A stretch of 64,000 nucleotides of DNA from Streptomyces sp. NBC_00259 (GTDB taxonomy: Bacteria; Actinomycetota; Actinomycetes; Streptomycetales; Streptomycetaceae): contig NZ_CP108080.1 of the NCBI RefSeq assembly GCF_036181745.1, forward strand, positions 558,001 to 622,000, given 5' to 3'. The number at the start of each line of letters is the position of its first letter. Positions within the stretch are counted from its first letter, which is position 1. The position numbers and the translations under genes were made by a program. Positions 39,899-48,611 of this stretch are shown here, piece by piece. The notes beneath the pieces were generated by a model. That model ran no database searches. It worked only from the letters and a program-made list of their open reading frames with translations, and was not told the DNA's origin.

Positions 39899-41401
39899 GT
39901 GTCACCATCCACACCCACTCCCCTTCCCTTCGCCGCCGTCGACCTCGGTGCCTCCAGCGGACGCGTCATGGTCGGGCACGTCGGGCCCGGGACGCTCGGC
40001 CTCACCGAGGTGCACCGGTTCCCCAACACGCCCGTACGCGTCGGCGGCACGCTGCACTGGGACGTCCTCGCTCTGTACCGCGGGGTGCTCGACGGGCTGC
40101 GGGCCGCGGGCCGGGCCACCGGGGGGCGGCTCGCGAGCGTGGGCGTCGACTCGTGGGCCGTGGACTACGGCCTCCTCGACGCCGACGGCGCCCTCATCGG
40201 CAACCCCGTGCACTACCGGGACACCCGCACCGAGGCCGTCATCGCGAAGGTCGCCGAGACGCTGCCCCCCTCCGACCTCTACGCGGCCACGGGGCTCCAG
40301 TACCTCCCCTTCAACACCGTCTACCAGCTGGTCGCGGCGCAGGGCACCGCCGCGCTCGCCGCCGCCCGGGGCCTTCTCCTCATCCCGGACCTGATCGCGT
40401 ACTGGCTGACCGGCGAGGCCGGTACCGAGCTCACCAACGCCTCCACCACCCAGCTGATGGACCCGCGCACCCGCGACTGGGCCCGGCCCGTCGCCGACAC
40501 TCTCGGGATCGACCTCTCGCTCTTCCCGCCGCTGCGCCGGCCCGGCGACCCGGCCGGGGCGCTGCTGCCCGAGGTCCTCACGGAGACGGGCCTGACCGGA
40601 CCGGTGCCCGTGACCGCCGTCGGGTCGCACGACACCGCGTCCGCCGTGGCGGGCGTGCCCGCGCGTGGGGAGCGCTTCGCGTACATCGCCACCGGCACCT
40701 GGTCCCTGGCCGGGCTCGAACTCGACGCGCCCGTCCTCACCGAGGACAGCCGGCGCGCCAACTTCACCAACGAGCTCGGTGTGGACGGCACCGTCCGCTA
40801 CCTCCGCAACATCATGGGCCTGTGGCTGCTCCAGGAGTGCCTGCGCGACTGGGAGGCGCGGGGGCAGACGGTGGAGCTCGGGGAGCTGCTGCGCCGCGCC
40901 GCCTCGTGTGCGCCCCTGCGCTCGGTCGTCGACGCGGGCGATCCCGCATTCATCGCCCCCGGCCGGATGCCGGAGCGGATCGCCGAGGCATGCCGTGGTT
41001 CCGGCCAGCCCGTGCCGCGTGACGCGGCCGAGACGACCCGCTGTGTGCTGGACTCGCTCGCCCTGGCCCACCGACGCGCGCTGATGGACGCCCAGCGGCT
41101 CTCCGGCCGGGCGGTCGACACCGTGCACATCGTCGGCGGCGGCGCGCACAACGAGCTGCTGTGCCGGCTGACGGCCGACGCCTGCGGACTGCCCGTGGTC
41201 GCCGGCCCCGCCGAGGCCGCCGCATTGGGCAACATCCTCGTACAGGCCCGCACGGCAGGCACAGTCATCGGAGGTCTGCGTGAATCGCGGCAGCTCCTGT
41301 GTGAGACTCAGGGCCTACGACACCACGTACCCTCGGGAGACATCCGAGCATGGGAGCGGGCCGAGGCCCGTCTCGCCAAGGAGGAACAGCCATGCGGGTA
41401 G
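39899..41401 (+). CDS. rhaB: Rhamnulokinase
   Basis: 500-residue FGGY-family sugar kinase phosphorylating L-rhamnulose. The N-terminal ATP loop is AVDLGASSGRVMVGHV. The substrate segment SVGVDSWAVDYGLLDADG leads to HYRDTRT, which is RhaB-like. The C-terminal adenosine motif is VHIVGGGAHNELLCRLTADA followed by the GPAEAAALGNILVQA helix. GTG 39899 is chosen because AAGGA (39886-39890) sits eight bases upstream and VSPSTPTPLPFAAVDLG begins the family core; a longer frame from 39839 would read through the hairpin. The stop overlaps lutA by 10 bases. Confidence 0.92.
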   Translation: MSPSTPTPLPFAAVDLGASSGRVMVGHVGPGTLGLTEVHRFPNTPVRVGGTLHWDVLALYRGVLDGLRAAGRATGGRLASVGVDSWAVDYGLLDADGALIGNPVHYRDTRTEAVIAKVAETLPPSDLYAATGLQYLPFNTVYQLVAAQGTAALAAARGLLLIPDLIAYWLTGEAGTELTNASTTQLMDPRTRDWARPVADTLGIDLSLFPPLRRPGDPAGALLPEVLTETGLTGPVPVTAVGSHDTASAVAGVPARGERFAYIATGTWSLAGLELDAPVLTEDSRRANFTNELGVDGTVRYLRNIMGLWLLQECLRDWEARGQTVELGELLRRAASCAPLRSVVDAGDPAFIAPGRMPERIAEACRGSGQPVPRDAAETTRCVLDSLALAHRRALMDAQRLSGRAVDTVHIVGGGAHNELLCRLTADACGLPVVAGPAEAAALGNILVQARTAGTVIGGLRESRQLLCETQGLRHHVPSGDIRAWERAEARLAKEEQPCG

Positions 41402-42144
41402 CGCTCTTCGTCACCTGCGTCAACGACACGCTCTTCCCGCGGACCGGGCGGGCGGTCGTCACCCTGCTGGAGCGCCTCGGCGTCGAGGTGGACTTCCCGC
41501 CGGCGCAGACCTGTTGCGGGCAGCCGCAGTTCAACACCGGCTACCGGCACGAGACCGAGCCCCTGGTGCGCCGCTACGCCGCCGCGTTCGACGACTACGA
41601 GTACGTCGTCACCCCGTCCGGCTCCTGCGCGGCCATGGTGCGCGACAACTACCCGCGCATCGGCGCCAAGGCGGCCGCCGAGGGCCGGGGCCAGGAGCTC
41701 ACCGAAGCCGCGGCGAGCGCGGTCCCCAAGACGTACGAGCTGACCGAGTTCCTGGTCGATGTGCTGCAGGTGACGGACGTCGGCGCGTACTACCCGCACA
41801 CCGTCACCTACCACCCGACGTGCCACGGCCTGCGGATGCTCGGTCTCGGCGACCGGCCGCGGCGGCTGCTGGAGCATGTCAAGGGCCTTGAGCTGCGCGA
41901 GCTGCCGGGCGCCGAGGAGTGCTGCGGCTTCGGCGGCACGTTCGCCGTCAAGAACGCCGCCGTGTCGGCGGCGATGGGCGCCGACAAGGCCCGGAGCATC
42001 GACTCCACGGGCGCCGAGGCCGTGTGCACGGTCGACAACTCCTGCCAGATGCACATCGGCGGTACGCTCGCCCGGCTCGGCTCGCCGGTGCGTCCGGTCC
42101 ACATCGCCGAGATCCTGGCCGGCACGGAAGAGGACACCCGATGA
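41392..42144 (+). CDS. lutA: LutA-type Fe-S lactate oxidation subunit
   Basis: 250 residues with two CCG domains (QTCCGQPQFNTGY near 40-52 and ECCGFGGTFAVKNAA near 180-195), the cysteine-rich iron-sulfur or heterodisulfide-type folds of the YkgE/LutA family. With LutB and LutC it oxidises L-lactate to pyruvate. The start ATG 41392 lies inside the rhaB tail after an AAGGAGG ribosome site, and the stop overlaps lutB as ATGA. Its place downstream of the lactaldehyde-oxidising RhaD makes lactate from rhamnose the likely substrate. Confidence 0.92.
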   Translation: MRVALFVTCVNDTLFPRTGRAVVTLLERLGVEVDFPPAQTCCGQPQFNTGYRHETEPLVRRYAAAFDDYEYVVTPSGSCAAMVRDNYPRIGAKAAAEGRGQELTEAAASAVPKTYELTEFLVDVLQVTDVGAYYPHTVTYHPTCHGLRMLGLGDRPRRLLEHVKGLELRELPGAEECCGFGGTFAVKNAAVSAAMGADKARSIDSTGAEAVCTVDNSCQMHIGGTLARLGSPVRPVHIAEILAGTEEDTR

Positions 42145-43622
42145 GCGGCGGTACGTACCTCGGCATGCCCGCCTTTCCGAAGGCCGCGTCCGAGTCCACG
42201 CAGAACCTCACCCTCCGCGGCAATCTGCGCCACGCCACGCACACCATCCGCGACAAGCGCGCCAAGGCCGTCGCCGAACTCGACGACTGGGCGGGGCTGC
42301 GCGCCGCCGGTGCGGCGATCAAGAACCGTACGCTGCGCCACCTGGACCACTATCTGGAGCAGGTGGAGGCGGCGGTGACGGCGGCCGGGGGCCAGGTCCA
42401 CTGGGCGGCCGACGCCGCCGAGGCCAACCGGATCGTCACCGGACTCGTCCGGGCCACCGGAGAGACCGAGGTCGTCAAGGTCAAGTCCATGGCCACCCAG
42501 GAGATCGGCCTCAACGACGCCCTCGCCGAGGCCGGCATCACGGCCTGTGAGACCGATCTCGCGGAGCTGATCGTGCAGTTGGGCGACGATCTGCCGTCGC
42601 ACATCCTGGTCCCGGCGATCCACCGCAACCGCTCCGAGATCCGCGACATCTTCCGCGAGAAGATGGCGGACTGGGGCCGCCCCGCCCCCGACGGTCTGAC
42701 GGACACACCGCGCGAACTGGCCGAGGCGGCCCGGCTGCATCTGCGGGAGAAGTTCCTGCGCGCGAAGGTCGCGATCTCGGGCGCCAACTTCATGGTCGCC
42801 GAGACCGGGACGCTGGTCGTGGTCGAATCCGAGGGCAACGGCCGGATGTGCCTGACCCTGCCCGAGACGCTGATCTCCGTCGTCGGCATCGAGAAGGTGG
42901 TGCCGACCTGGCAGGACCTGGAGGTCTTCCTCCAGCTCCTGCCCCGTTCGTCCACGGCCGAGCGGATGAACCCGTACACGAGCATGTGGACGGGTACGAC
43001 GGACGGCGACGGCCCGCGGACCTTTCATCTGGTCCTCCTCGACAACGGCCGCACCGACACCCTCGCCGACACCGTGGGCCGCCAGGCACTGCGCTGCATC
43101 CGCTGCTCGGCCTGCCTCAACGTGTGCCCGGTGTACGAGCGGGCCGGCGGGCACGCGTACGGGTCCGCCTATCCCGGCCCGATCGGCGCGATCCTCACGC
43201 CCCAACTGCGCGGCACGGACAGCGAGCTGGACGCCTCGCTGCCCTACGCCTCGACGCTGTGCGGTGCCTGCTACGAGGTGTGCCCGGTCGCCATCGACAT
43301 CCCCGAAGTGCTGGTGCACCTACGGGAACGGGTCGTCGAGGGCGGCGAGGTGACGCGCAACGGCAGGAAGGTCACCATCCGCCCGGCCAAGGGGCACGCG
43401 GCCGAACGGGCCGCGATGCGCGCGGCCCGCTGGACGCTGGACCACCCGGGCGCGCTGCGCAGGCTCCAGCGCCTCGCCTCCCGCACGCGCCGGCTGCATC
43501 CCCGGCGTCTGCCGGGTCCCGGCCGGGCCTGGACGGACACGCGGACGGTGCCGGAGGTGCCGGCCGAGTCGTTCCGGGACTGGTGGCAGCGCACGCGCGG
43601 TGGCGAAGGGAGCGGCAAGTGA
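42141..43622 (+). CDS. lutB: LutB-type ferredoxin-domain lactate oxidation protein
   Basis: 493-residue YkgF/LutB homologue. The N-terminal 300 residues form the LUD domain (VVKVKSMATQEIGLN, GANFMVAETGTLVVVESEGN, LPRSSTAERMNPY). Two [4Fe-4S] motifs follow, CIRCSACLNVCPVYE near 318-332 and CGACYEVCPVAIDIP near 375-389. A basic C-terminal tail ends the protein. The 4-base overlaps with lutA and lutC show coupled translation of the three subunits. Confidence 0.92.
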   Translation: MSGGTYLGMPAFPKAASESTQNLTLRGNLRHATHTIRDKRAKAVAELDDWAGLRAAGAAIKNRTLRHLDHYLEQVEAAVTAAGGQVHWAADAAEANRIVTGLVRATGETEVVKVKSMATQEIGLNDALAEAGITACETDLAELIVQLGDDLPSHILVPAIHRNRSEIRDIFREKMADWGRPAPDGLTDTPRELAEAARLHLREKFLRAKVAISGANFMVAETGTLVVVESEGNGRMCLTLPETLISVVGIEKVVPTWQDLEVFLQLLPRSSTAERMNPYTSMWTGTTDGDGPRTFHLVLLDNGRTDTLADTVGRQALRCIRCSACLNVCPVYERAGGHAYGSAYPGPIGAILTPQLRGTDSELDASLPYASTLCGACYEVCPVAIDIPEVLVHLRERVVEGGEVTRNGRKVTIRPAKGHAAERAAMRAARWTLDHPGALRRLQRLASRTRRLHPRRLPGPGRAWTDTRTVPEVPAESFRDWWQRTRGGEGSGK

Positions 43623-44266
43623 GCAGCAGGGACACGGTCCTCGGCAGGGTGCGGCGCGCCCTGGCGGACGTGCCGCGCGAGGAGCGCCCGGACGACGTGC
43701 CGGTCGTCCGCGACTATCTCCAGGTCCACGGGGAGCGCACGCCCGCCCGGACGGCGGACCTGCTCGCCGAGAACCTGGCCGACTACCGGGCGCTCGTGCA
43801 CCGCTGTTCCCCCGGCGACGTGCCGGGCCTGATCGCCCGGCTGCTGGCCGACCGCGGGGCCCGTACGGTCGTGGTGCCGGAGGGCCTGCCCGCGGAATGG
43901 CTCGCGGAGGCGACGGGCGTCGAACTCGTCCCGGACACCCCGGAGTCGACCCCCGCCGAACTCGACGCGAAGGACAGCGTGGTCACCGGCTGCGCGGTGG
44001 CCATCGCCGAGACCGGCACGATCGTCCTCGACGGCGGCTCCGCCCAGGGCCGGCGCCGGATCACCCTCGTCCCGGACCACCACATCTGCGTCGTACGCGC
44101 CCCCGAACAGGTCGTCGCCTCGGTCCCCCAGGGCCTGTCCCGCCTGGATCCGACGCGCCCCCTGACCTGGATCAGCGGCCCTTCGGCGACGAGCGACATC
44201 GAACTGGACCGGGTGGAGGGGGTCCACGGGCCCCGGACACTCGAGGTGATCCTGGTCGAGGGCTGA
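43619..44266 (+). CDS. lutC: LutC-type LUD domain protein
   Basis: 215 residues, GTG start overlapping the lutB stop (GTGA). The LUD/DUF162 core is present: TGCAVAIAETGTIVLDGGSA, ITLVPDHHICVVRAPEQVV, WISGPSATSDIELDRVEGVHG and the closing VILVEG. It is the third subunit of the LutABC lactate oxidation complex and the last gene of the rhamnose catabolic arm. A weak 7-bp stem (44274-44280 with 44297-44303) follows. Confidence 0.9.
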   Translation: MSSRDTVLGRVRRALADVPREERPDDVPVVRDYLQVHGERTPARTADLLAENLADYRALVHRCSPGDVPGLIARLLADRGARTVVVPEGLPAEWLAEATGVELVPDTPESTPAELDAKDSVVTGCAVAIAETGTIVLDGGSAQGRRRITLVPDHHICVVRAPEQVVASVPQGLSRLDPTRPLTWISGPSATSDIELDRVEGVHGPRTLEVILVEG

Positions 44267-44822
44267 CGCCCCGCTCGCGCGCAGCGCTGGACCAGGGCGC
44301 GAGATCCATTACGGCGCTGGCCCGCTCAAGGCCCTCAACCCTGTCTGCATACCCACCCCACGCGACGGCTTGCTCACCGGCCGCCGGGGACATCCGCTGC
44401 GTTGATGAGCTCGATCCAAGAACCCTCATCCCGACGAGCTGTCCCGCGACTGAAGCGGTGGAACCTGGCGCTCACCCGGCACGATAGTTCTCGGCGAATC
44501 TACCGCCCACCCGAGGAACCGGAACGGCGGGCTGGAGCGAACCAACGGACCGTCGCAGACCATCGAGGTCGGTCTCGCCTCGTGTGGCGGCTGAGCGGTG
44601 CGGCTGAATGCACTGGCGTGTGAATGCCGTCGTTCGTGACCGCGAGATGCCTGCCCATCAGGTTGAGGAGCGTGAAAGCGAAAAGCGCATTCGCGCCTGG
44701 GCCGCCGTGAGTTGCTCACCGCGGCTCTGCGTTTGCTTGAGGTCATGAGCATACGTACCCCGAGCCCAGGAGCCCTTGATAGTCTGAGAAGATCAACACT
44801 CGAGACTCGTCCGGGAGATGTG
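44267..44822. other. Gene-poor left edge of the low-GC island
   Basis: 556 bases without a convincing gene. GC drops progressively and no reading frame shows Streptomyces third-position bias. A weak stem follows lutC at 44274-44303. GTGAG/CTCAC forms a small inverted repeat near 44708-44720. The short frames here look like eroded sequence, possibly remnants of mobile DNA, but no transposase is recognisable. Confidence 0.5.
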
Positions 44823-45059
44823 ATGTCGCCAGAGACCCACGAAGATTCACGTTCGTTTTCGCCCGCCACGCAGATAATGGGATACATTCTGGGAGCTGCA
44901 TGGTTCGCGTTCCTGGCCCTCTCCGACAGCGACCGAGCGACCTGGCTGCGAGCCGTGTACGGCTTCGCATCACTCGTGTTCGCTGCAGGTGTCGGAGCGT
45001 CCGTCATCGGCTTGCGTCGCCGCAAGCAGCCCGCTGAGCAGGGGCAGCAGCGGGCCTAA
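44823..45059 (+). CDS. Small membrane protein, two predicted helices
   Basis: 78 residues starting MSPETHEDSRSFSPATQIMG at an ATG with GGGAG six bases upstream; a longer frame to 44712 has no ribosome site. Two hydrophobic segments, QIMGYILGAAWFAFLAL near 18-34 and AVYGFASLVFAAGVGASVI near 46-64, are joined by a charged turn (SDSDRATWLR) and followed by a basic end (GLRRRKQP). It resembles short two-helix proteins common in Streptomyces, with no assigned function. It faces the peptide operon convergently, so it may be independent of it, but a small membrane protein beside a peptide system could also be an immunity factor. Confidence 0.6.
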   Translation: MSPETHEDSRSFSPATQIMGYILGAAWFAFLALSDSDRATWLRAVYGFASLVFAAGVGASVIGLRRRKQPAEQGQQRA

Positions 45060-45115
45060 GGCGCCCATGCCGCCTAGCATTCACACGGGCGGCCGTACAC
45101 GTGCCCCATCGATGT

Positions 45116-45142
45116 ATCTCCGCCTCAGACAGAGGCGGAGAT
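45116..45142. terminator. Bidirectional hairpin between small membrane gene and serine hydrolase
   Basis: Perfect 11-bp stem (ATCTCCGCCTC with GAGGCGGAGAT) around AGACA, between two convergent genes. Confidence 0.7.
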
Positions 45143-45234
45143 CGGCCTTCAATCCGGCGAATGACGCGGACAGCCAAGACCATGAATCGGTGGCTACAGG
45201 AAACTGCGAAGACTTCGGGGGACTCCCACCGAGA

Positions 45235-46785
45235 TCAAAGTTGAGTAAGCAGCAATATAGCCAGAATACCTGTCCATGCTGCGCTCGTCCGTACGATCCG
45301 GTGTTGGCCGCAGAGTTGACGCCCCGCTCCACCGCTCATGGAGGGCATGAATTGGATGAAGCTCGCAAGGGCGCCCAAGGTGAGCCCTCCGAACCCAACA
45401 GTCCAGAGCACTGACGGCACGTTAAGCCAGCTACCCAGACGCCATCCAAGCCAAAGCGAGACGGCACCGAAGATGACGTGGATGCAAAGAAGAACAAACC
45501 ACTTCCACCGAACTCTGGGACGACGCCACAGCCTGGCTGCAAGCAATGGGACAGGCGCTCCCGACGTGGCCAGGATCGTGCCGAGAACGGCTGGGATGTC
45601 AACTGGTTCGCGACCTGGTGTCGGCAGGCCGAGCAGGCGCTCGCCGATGGCGTCGACAGGCCGGTCCGTGTTGGACAGCAGAACGACTCCTCGCTGCGTG
45701 GCACGGTCGAAGCCCATGTAGGACGTGAAACCACCAGTGGCCCCGTTGTGCCAGGTGATCTCGTGGCCTCGGGTGGCACTGGTGAGCCAGCCCATGCCGG
45801 TGCGGCTTCCCGGGGACGCGTTGTGTACTGGCACGGCAGCCCTGACACCAGGTGCTGTCTTCTCCATCACTGCGCGGAGGAACAGACCGAGATCGTTCGC
45901 CGTAGTCCAGATATCGCCGGCCGGGGTGTAACCGGAGGCGAACCAATGGTCGGTTAGGGCCCCATTTGACTGCTGGCCGTGAGCGGAGTTCCGAGGGAGC
46001 GGATCGCCTCTCTCCACGATGCGTGAGTCTCGCATGTTCAAGGGCTTGAGCAGGTAGGCGGAAAGGAGCTGGGAGTAGCTCAGATCAGTGTAGTGAGATA
46101 CCACGTTACCGGCGAGTGCCGGTCCGAGGTTGGAATAGCGATAGGCGCCGATGCTTCCCGCCGATGCGTCTTCTCCTGCTCTGAGGACATCATCACCTCC
46201 CAATCCACGATAGGGGTCTTTCCCGAACAGGAGCATCTTCAGGTTGCGGACTGACATGTCGAGGTCGTCCGGCATCTTGTCCAGTCCTGACCGATGCGTG
46301 GCGAGGTCTCGCAAAGTAGATTGCGCGACCACTGGATCGGAGAAGCGACTGTCGGGCAAGTAGCGTTCAAGGGGCGAGTTGAGATCGATGATCTTTTGAT
46401 CCTCGAGTTCAGCCAAGAGCATCCCGGTCATGGGTTTCCCGATGCTACCGCCTTCGAACACCGTTGACGCGTCCACCGTGCGGCGCGCGGGGTTGCCGGA
46501 GTCTCCCAGCCCGGCGAAGGTCAGACGACCCCGGTCGATAAGTACGGCGGAGATGCCCCGGTAGCCACGACCGTCGCCTGCCGCGTGGCGAACTCGTTCC
46601 GCCAGAGAGGCGTCGCCTGTCGTCGAGCTCCCCAGTCCGGGGGGCGCGGGAGCCAAGAATGCCCCCGCGCCAACACAGATGACGAGCACCAGCATGATTC
46701 CAACGATCCTCGCGCACAGTCCCGTGGCAGACAGGGGCCCTGATTCACTTGCCATAGCACGGTTCTGTGTCTGAATTTCCGTCAC
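45235..46785 (-). CDS. Membrane-anchored serine hydrolase (beta-lactamase/PBP fold) with C-terminal membrane helices
   Basis: 516 residues. One N-terminal membrane segment (about 27-46) leads to an exported class C beta-lactamase-like domain: SIGK nucleophile motif (Ser114, Lys117), YSN at 217-219 and WHNGATGGF with HNG at 346-348. About 100 C-terminal residues add three or four further membrane helices (about 397-415, 428-447, 458-478, 500-516). Family members are DD-peptidases, esterases and peptide amidases. The GTG start overlaps the HTTM gene stop (GTGA), placing it as fourth gene of the peptide operon. Lower-GC codons than the rhamnose genes. I infer a processing or release peptidase, or self-protection; none is proven. 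Confidence 0.75.
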   Translation of the reverse strand: MTEIQTQNRAMASESGPLSATGLCARIVGIMLVLVICVGAGAFLAPAPPGLGSSTTGDASLAERVRHAAGDGRGYRGISAVLIDRGRLTFAGLGDSGNPARRTVDASTVFEGGSIGKPMTGMLLAELEDQKIIDLNSPLERYLPDSRFSDPVVAQSTLRDLATHRSGLDKMPDDLDMSVRNLKMLLFGKDPYRGLGGDDVLRAGEDASAGSIGAYRYSNLGPALAGNVVSHYTDLSYSQLLSAYLLKPLNMRDSRIVERGDPLPRNSAHGQQSNGALTDHWFASGYTPAGDIWTTANDLGLFLRAVMEKTAPGVRAAVPVHNASPGSRTGMGWLTSATRGHEITWHNGATGGFTSYMGFDRATQRGVVLLSNTDRPVDAIGERLLGLPTPGREPVDIPAVLGTILATSGAPVPLLAARLWRRPRVRWKWFVLLCIHVIFGAVSLWLGWRLGSWLNVPSVLWTVGFGGLTLGALASFIQFMPSMSGGAGRQLCGQHRIVRTSAAWTGILAILLLTQL

Positions 46786-47849
46786 TTCGATGCAAGCACA
46801 TTCGCGGGAGGAGCTCCAGGCGATGCCCCGGAGTTGTCCTGGCGCGGAGAGGGCGACCCGGGCGATGCCGTGTCCGAATCGTTCAGCCGGTTGCGCCTCA
46901 CAAATTGCGCGAGACGTAGGTAGTGGACGTCTTCCATGATGATCAGTTCGATTGCCACAACCGTGAGCGAGAAGTTGATGAGCCCGGCCATGTGGAAAGC
47001 GATACCAAGATGCATGGCGATGCCGCCGGCCACCGCAACCATCCGCAGCTTACGATTCAGAAGGAGAAACGTGAAGGCCAATTGGAAGAAAACGGTTGCG
47101 TAGGTTATGGCGACAACCAGCGTGGCGTTCTCATAGATGAGTCTGTTTACGCCAGGCCACCCGAACTCGTTCGTTCTCAGAATGTAGTACAGCGCGGTGC
47201 CATTTTGCCACCGCTCCCCCTGCACTTTATACATACCGGAGACCAGATAGACAGTACAGATCTGCAGGATCACGGCAAGTACGCCGGCATTGTGAAGAAC
47301 AGAGCCGACCCGGTAGGTGAATTCCTTACGCCCCTCTTGCCTACCCTTTCCAGCGCGGGCGTCGAGTGAAAACCGAGCTCCGGAATCGATGAACACAAAG
47401 AACACCAGGATGATCGCCGTGATATTGTCGCCGCCGTCAAGCAGGACGGGATTCCTCTGATGGAGGGACCACAGGAACACGTAGTGAAGTACGTTCGTGG
47501 CCCGCGTTTTCCACCCCAGCATGAACAACAGTGCGGAAAGCATGCCGAGATGGAAGATGATCTCAAACCAAGTGTGAGACTTGCTCACCGAGTAGAGAGA
47601 GAACCCCTGCATTCCATCGATGGCCGTGAAGTTCTGCCACGGCCATGTTCCATCCGGACCCCAAAGGTAAGCACGCTCCGCGTAGTCGCGTAGGTAAAAA
47701 TAGAACCCGAGCCCACCAAGTATCACTCGCGCCAGTGAACTTCCTATGAGAGCGTGACGGTACGAGCTCCAGAAGTTCACCTGCCCGTTGATCCACAGCC
47801 CGATTCGCTCAGGGAATGAGGTTCCTGAGTGTTTGATTGCAGAATTCAT
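46782..47849 (-). CDS. HTTM/SdpB-like membrane protein
   Basis: 355 residues with several hydrophobic segments (about 33-52, 92-112, 143-152, 188-210, 247-265, 272-300). The hallmark loop CTVYLVSGMYKVQGERWQNG, followed by TALYYILR, defines the HTTM fold shared by vitamin-K carboxylase-like proteins and SdpB. In Bacillus subtilis SdpB is needed, with SdpA, to mature the SdpC toxin. Homology to true carboxylase is limited to the membrane fold. ATG 47849 overlaps the DUF5819 stop by four bases, and the charged, Ser/Pro-rich C-terminus (about 320-355) is probably cytoplasmic. Codons such as ATA and GTA are frequent, unlike the flanking genes. Confidence 0.75.
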   Translation of the reverse strand: MNSAIKHSGTSFPERIGLWINGQVNFWSSYRHALIGSSLARVILGGLGFYFYLRDYAERAYLWGPDGTWPWQNFTAIDGMQGFSLYSVSKSHTWFEIIFHLGMLSALLFMLGWKTRATNVLHYVFLWSLHQRNPVLLDGGDNITAIILVFFVFIDSGARFSLDARAGKGRQEGRKEFTYRVGSVLHNAGVLAVILQICTVYLVSGMYKVQGERWQNGTALYYILRTNEFGWPGVNRLIYENATLVVAITYATVFFQLAFTFLLLNRKLRMVAVAGGIAMHLGIAFHMAGLINFSLTVVAIELIIMEDVHYLRLAQFVRRNRLNDSDTASPGSPSPRQDNSGASPGAPPANVLASK

Positions 47850-48553
47850 CGCGAGACCTTAAGCGGTTTCATCCATGCAAGATCGTAATAAGTCACCTTG
47901 CCTTTGTTGTCCCTTTCCGTGCGCTCCGAGAAGCGAGGAAACTGGTTGACAACAATGCGGATCTGTACGGAATGAATGTCATCGCCCCACAAGGCCTTCG
48001 CCTCCGAGCTTGCCACACCCCTCGCATAGAGAAGTGCGCTGTCGCGGCCCGCCAGCTCGCCTGGCGCGAGGGGTGGATCAGGATCCTTCTTCTGAGATTT
48101 CAGTTGATTCTTGTGACGTAGTTCATCCAGCTCCGGATCGCGCCACCCTTCAATCCTTTGCCTAACAGCGGGCGCCAATCGCTCGACGCGTGAAGGCCAG
48201 AACCTCTGACCCTGCAGCTTGTCAATGTGTGGCGTGGTCACATCTGCCCATTGCGTGGTTTCCAGGGAACCGTTCGGAGTCACACGCTTCACACGGACGA
48301 GGAACCCCGAGTCCTCCGCTACCGGGTCAGGCGCGAAAAGATGCCAGTCCTGTTGGAAGTACGGTGTCATGTAAGCACGAATTTTGTCATCGTGCTTCTC
48401 CCGAATCGGATTGAAGGGCATGTGATGCAAGGCAGTCATGCCAAAGTGAAAGGCGACGAAAGCCACAGACAGAACCGCGATTACGTAAAGAGTTATCCGG
48501 CGGCCCGTCGTCAGTTTCGAGAGATGCGTGTGCTCTGGTTCCGGCATTGCCAT
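47846..48553 (-). CDS. DUF5819 protein, SdpA-like
   Basis: 235 residues. One membrane helix near 19-42 (ITLYVIAVLSVAFVAFHFGM), then an exposed domain with the signature YMTPYFQQDWHLFAPDPVAE. This resembles the conserved Q-x-W-x-L/F-F-x-x-x-P stretch of SdpA, the partner of SdpB in making the SDP toxin. Charged C-terminal region with RIVVNQFPRFSER. The start is either ATG 48553 or ATG 48547; the GGGGG at 48556-48560 favours the latter by spacing. It lies just after a strong hairpin and overlaps the HTTM gene by four bases. The SdpA link is by motif and gene pairing. Confidence 0.65.
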   Translation of the reverse strand: MAMPEPEHTHLSKLTTGRRITLYVIAVLSVAFVAFHFGMTALHHMPFNPIREKHDDKIRAYMTPYFQQDWHLFAPDPVAEDSGFLVRVKRVTPNGSLETTQWADVTTPHIDKLQGQRFWPSRVERLAPAVRQRIEGWRDPELDELRHKNQLKSQKKDPDPPLAPGELAGRDSALLYARGVASSEAKALWGDDIHSVQIRIVVNQFPRFSERTERDNKGKVTYYDLAWMKPLKVSR

Positions 48554-48561
48554 TTCCCCCG

Positions 48562-48596
48562 TGCGGCGGATGCGGAGAGAGTCCGCACCCGCCGCA
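48562..48596 (-). terminator. Attenuator-like hairpin between peptide and processing genes
   Basis: 15-bp stem 48562-48576 with 48582-48596, loop GAGAG. On the plus strand it has one A-C mismatch; in the minus-strand RNA that position is a G-U pair, so the stem is complete only in the direction of the peptide operon. It lies 15 bases past the peptide stop. It probably lets part of the transcripts end after the peptide gene. Confidence 0.65.
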
Positions 48597-48611
48597 TGAT
48601 GCGCTTATGAA

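Noticed and set aside
44402..44623. 73-residue plus-strand frame in the island edge
   Set aside because: No ribosome site and no coding bias.
46782..47849. Vitamin-K-dependent gamma-carboxylase
   Set aside because: Only the HTTM membrane fold is shared; the long lumenal catalytic part of true carboxylases is missing.
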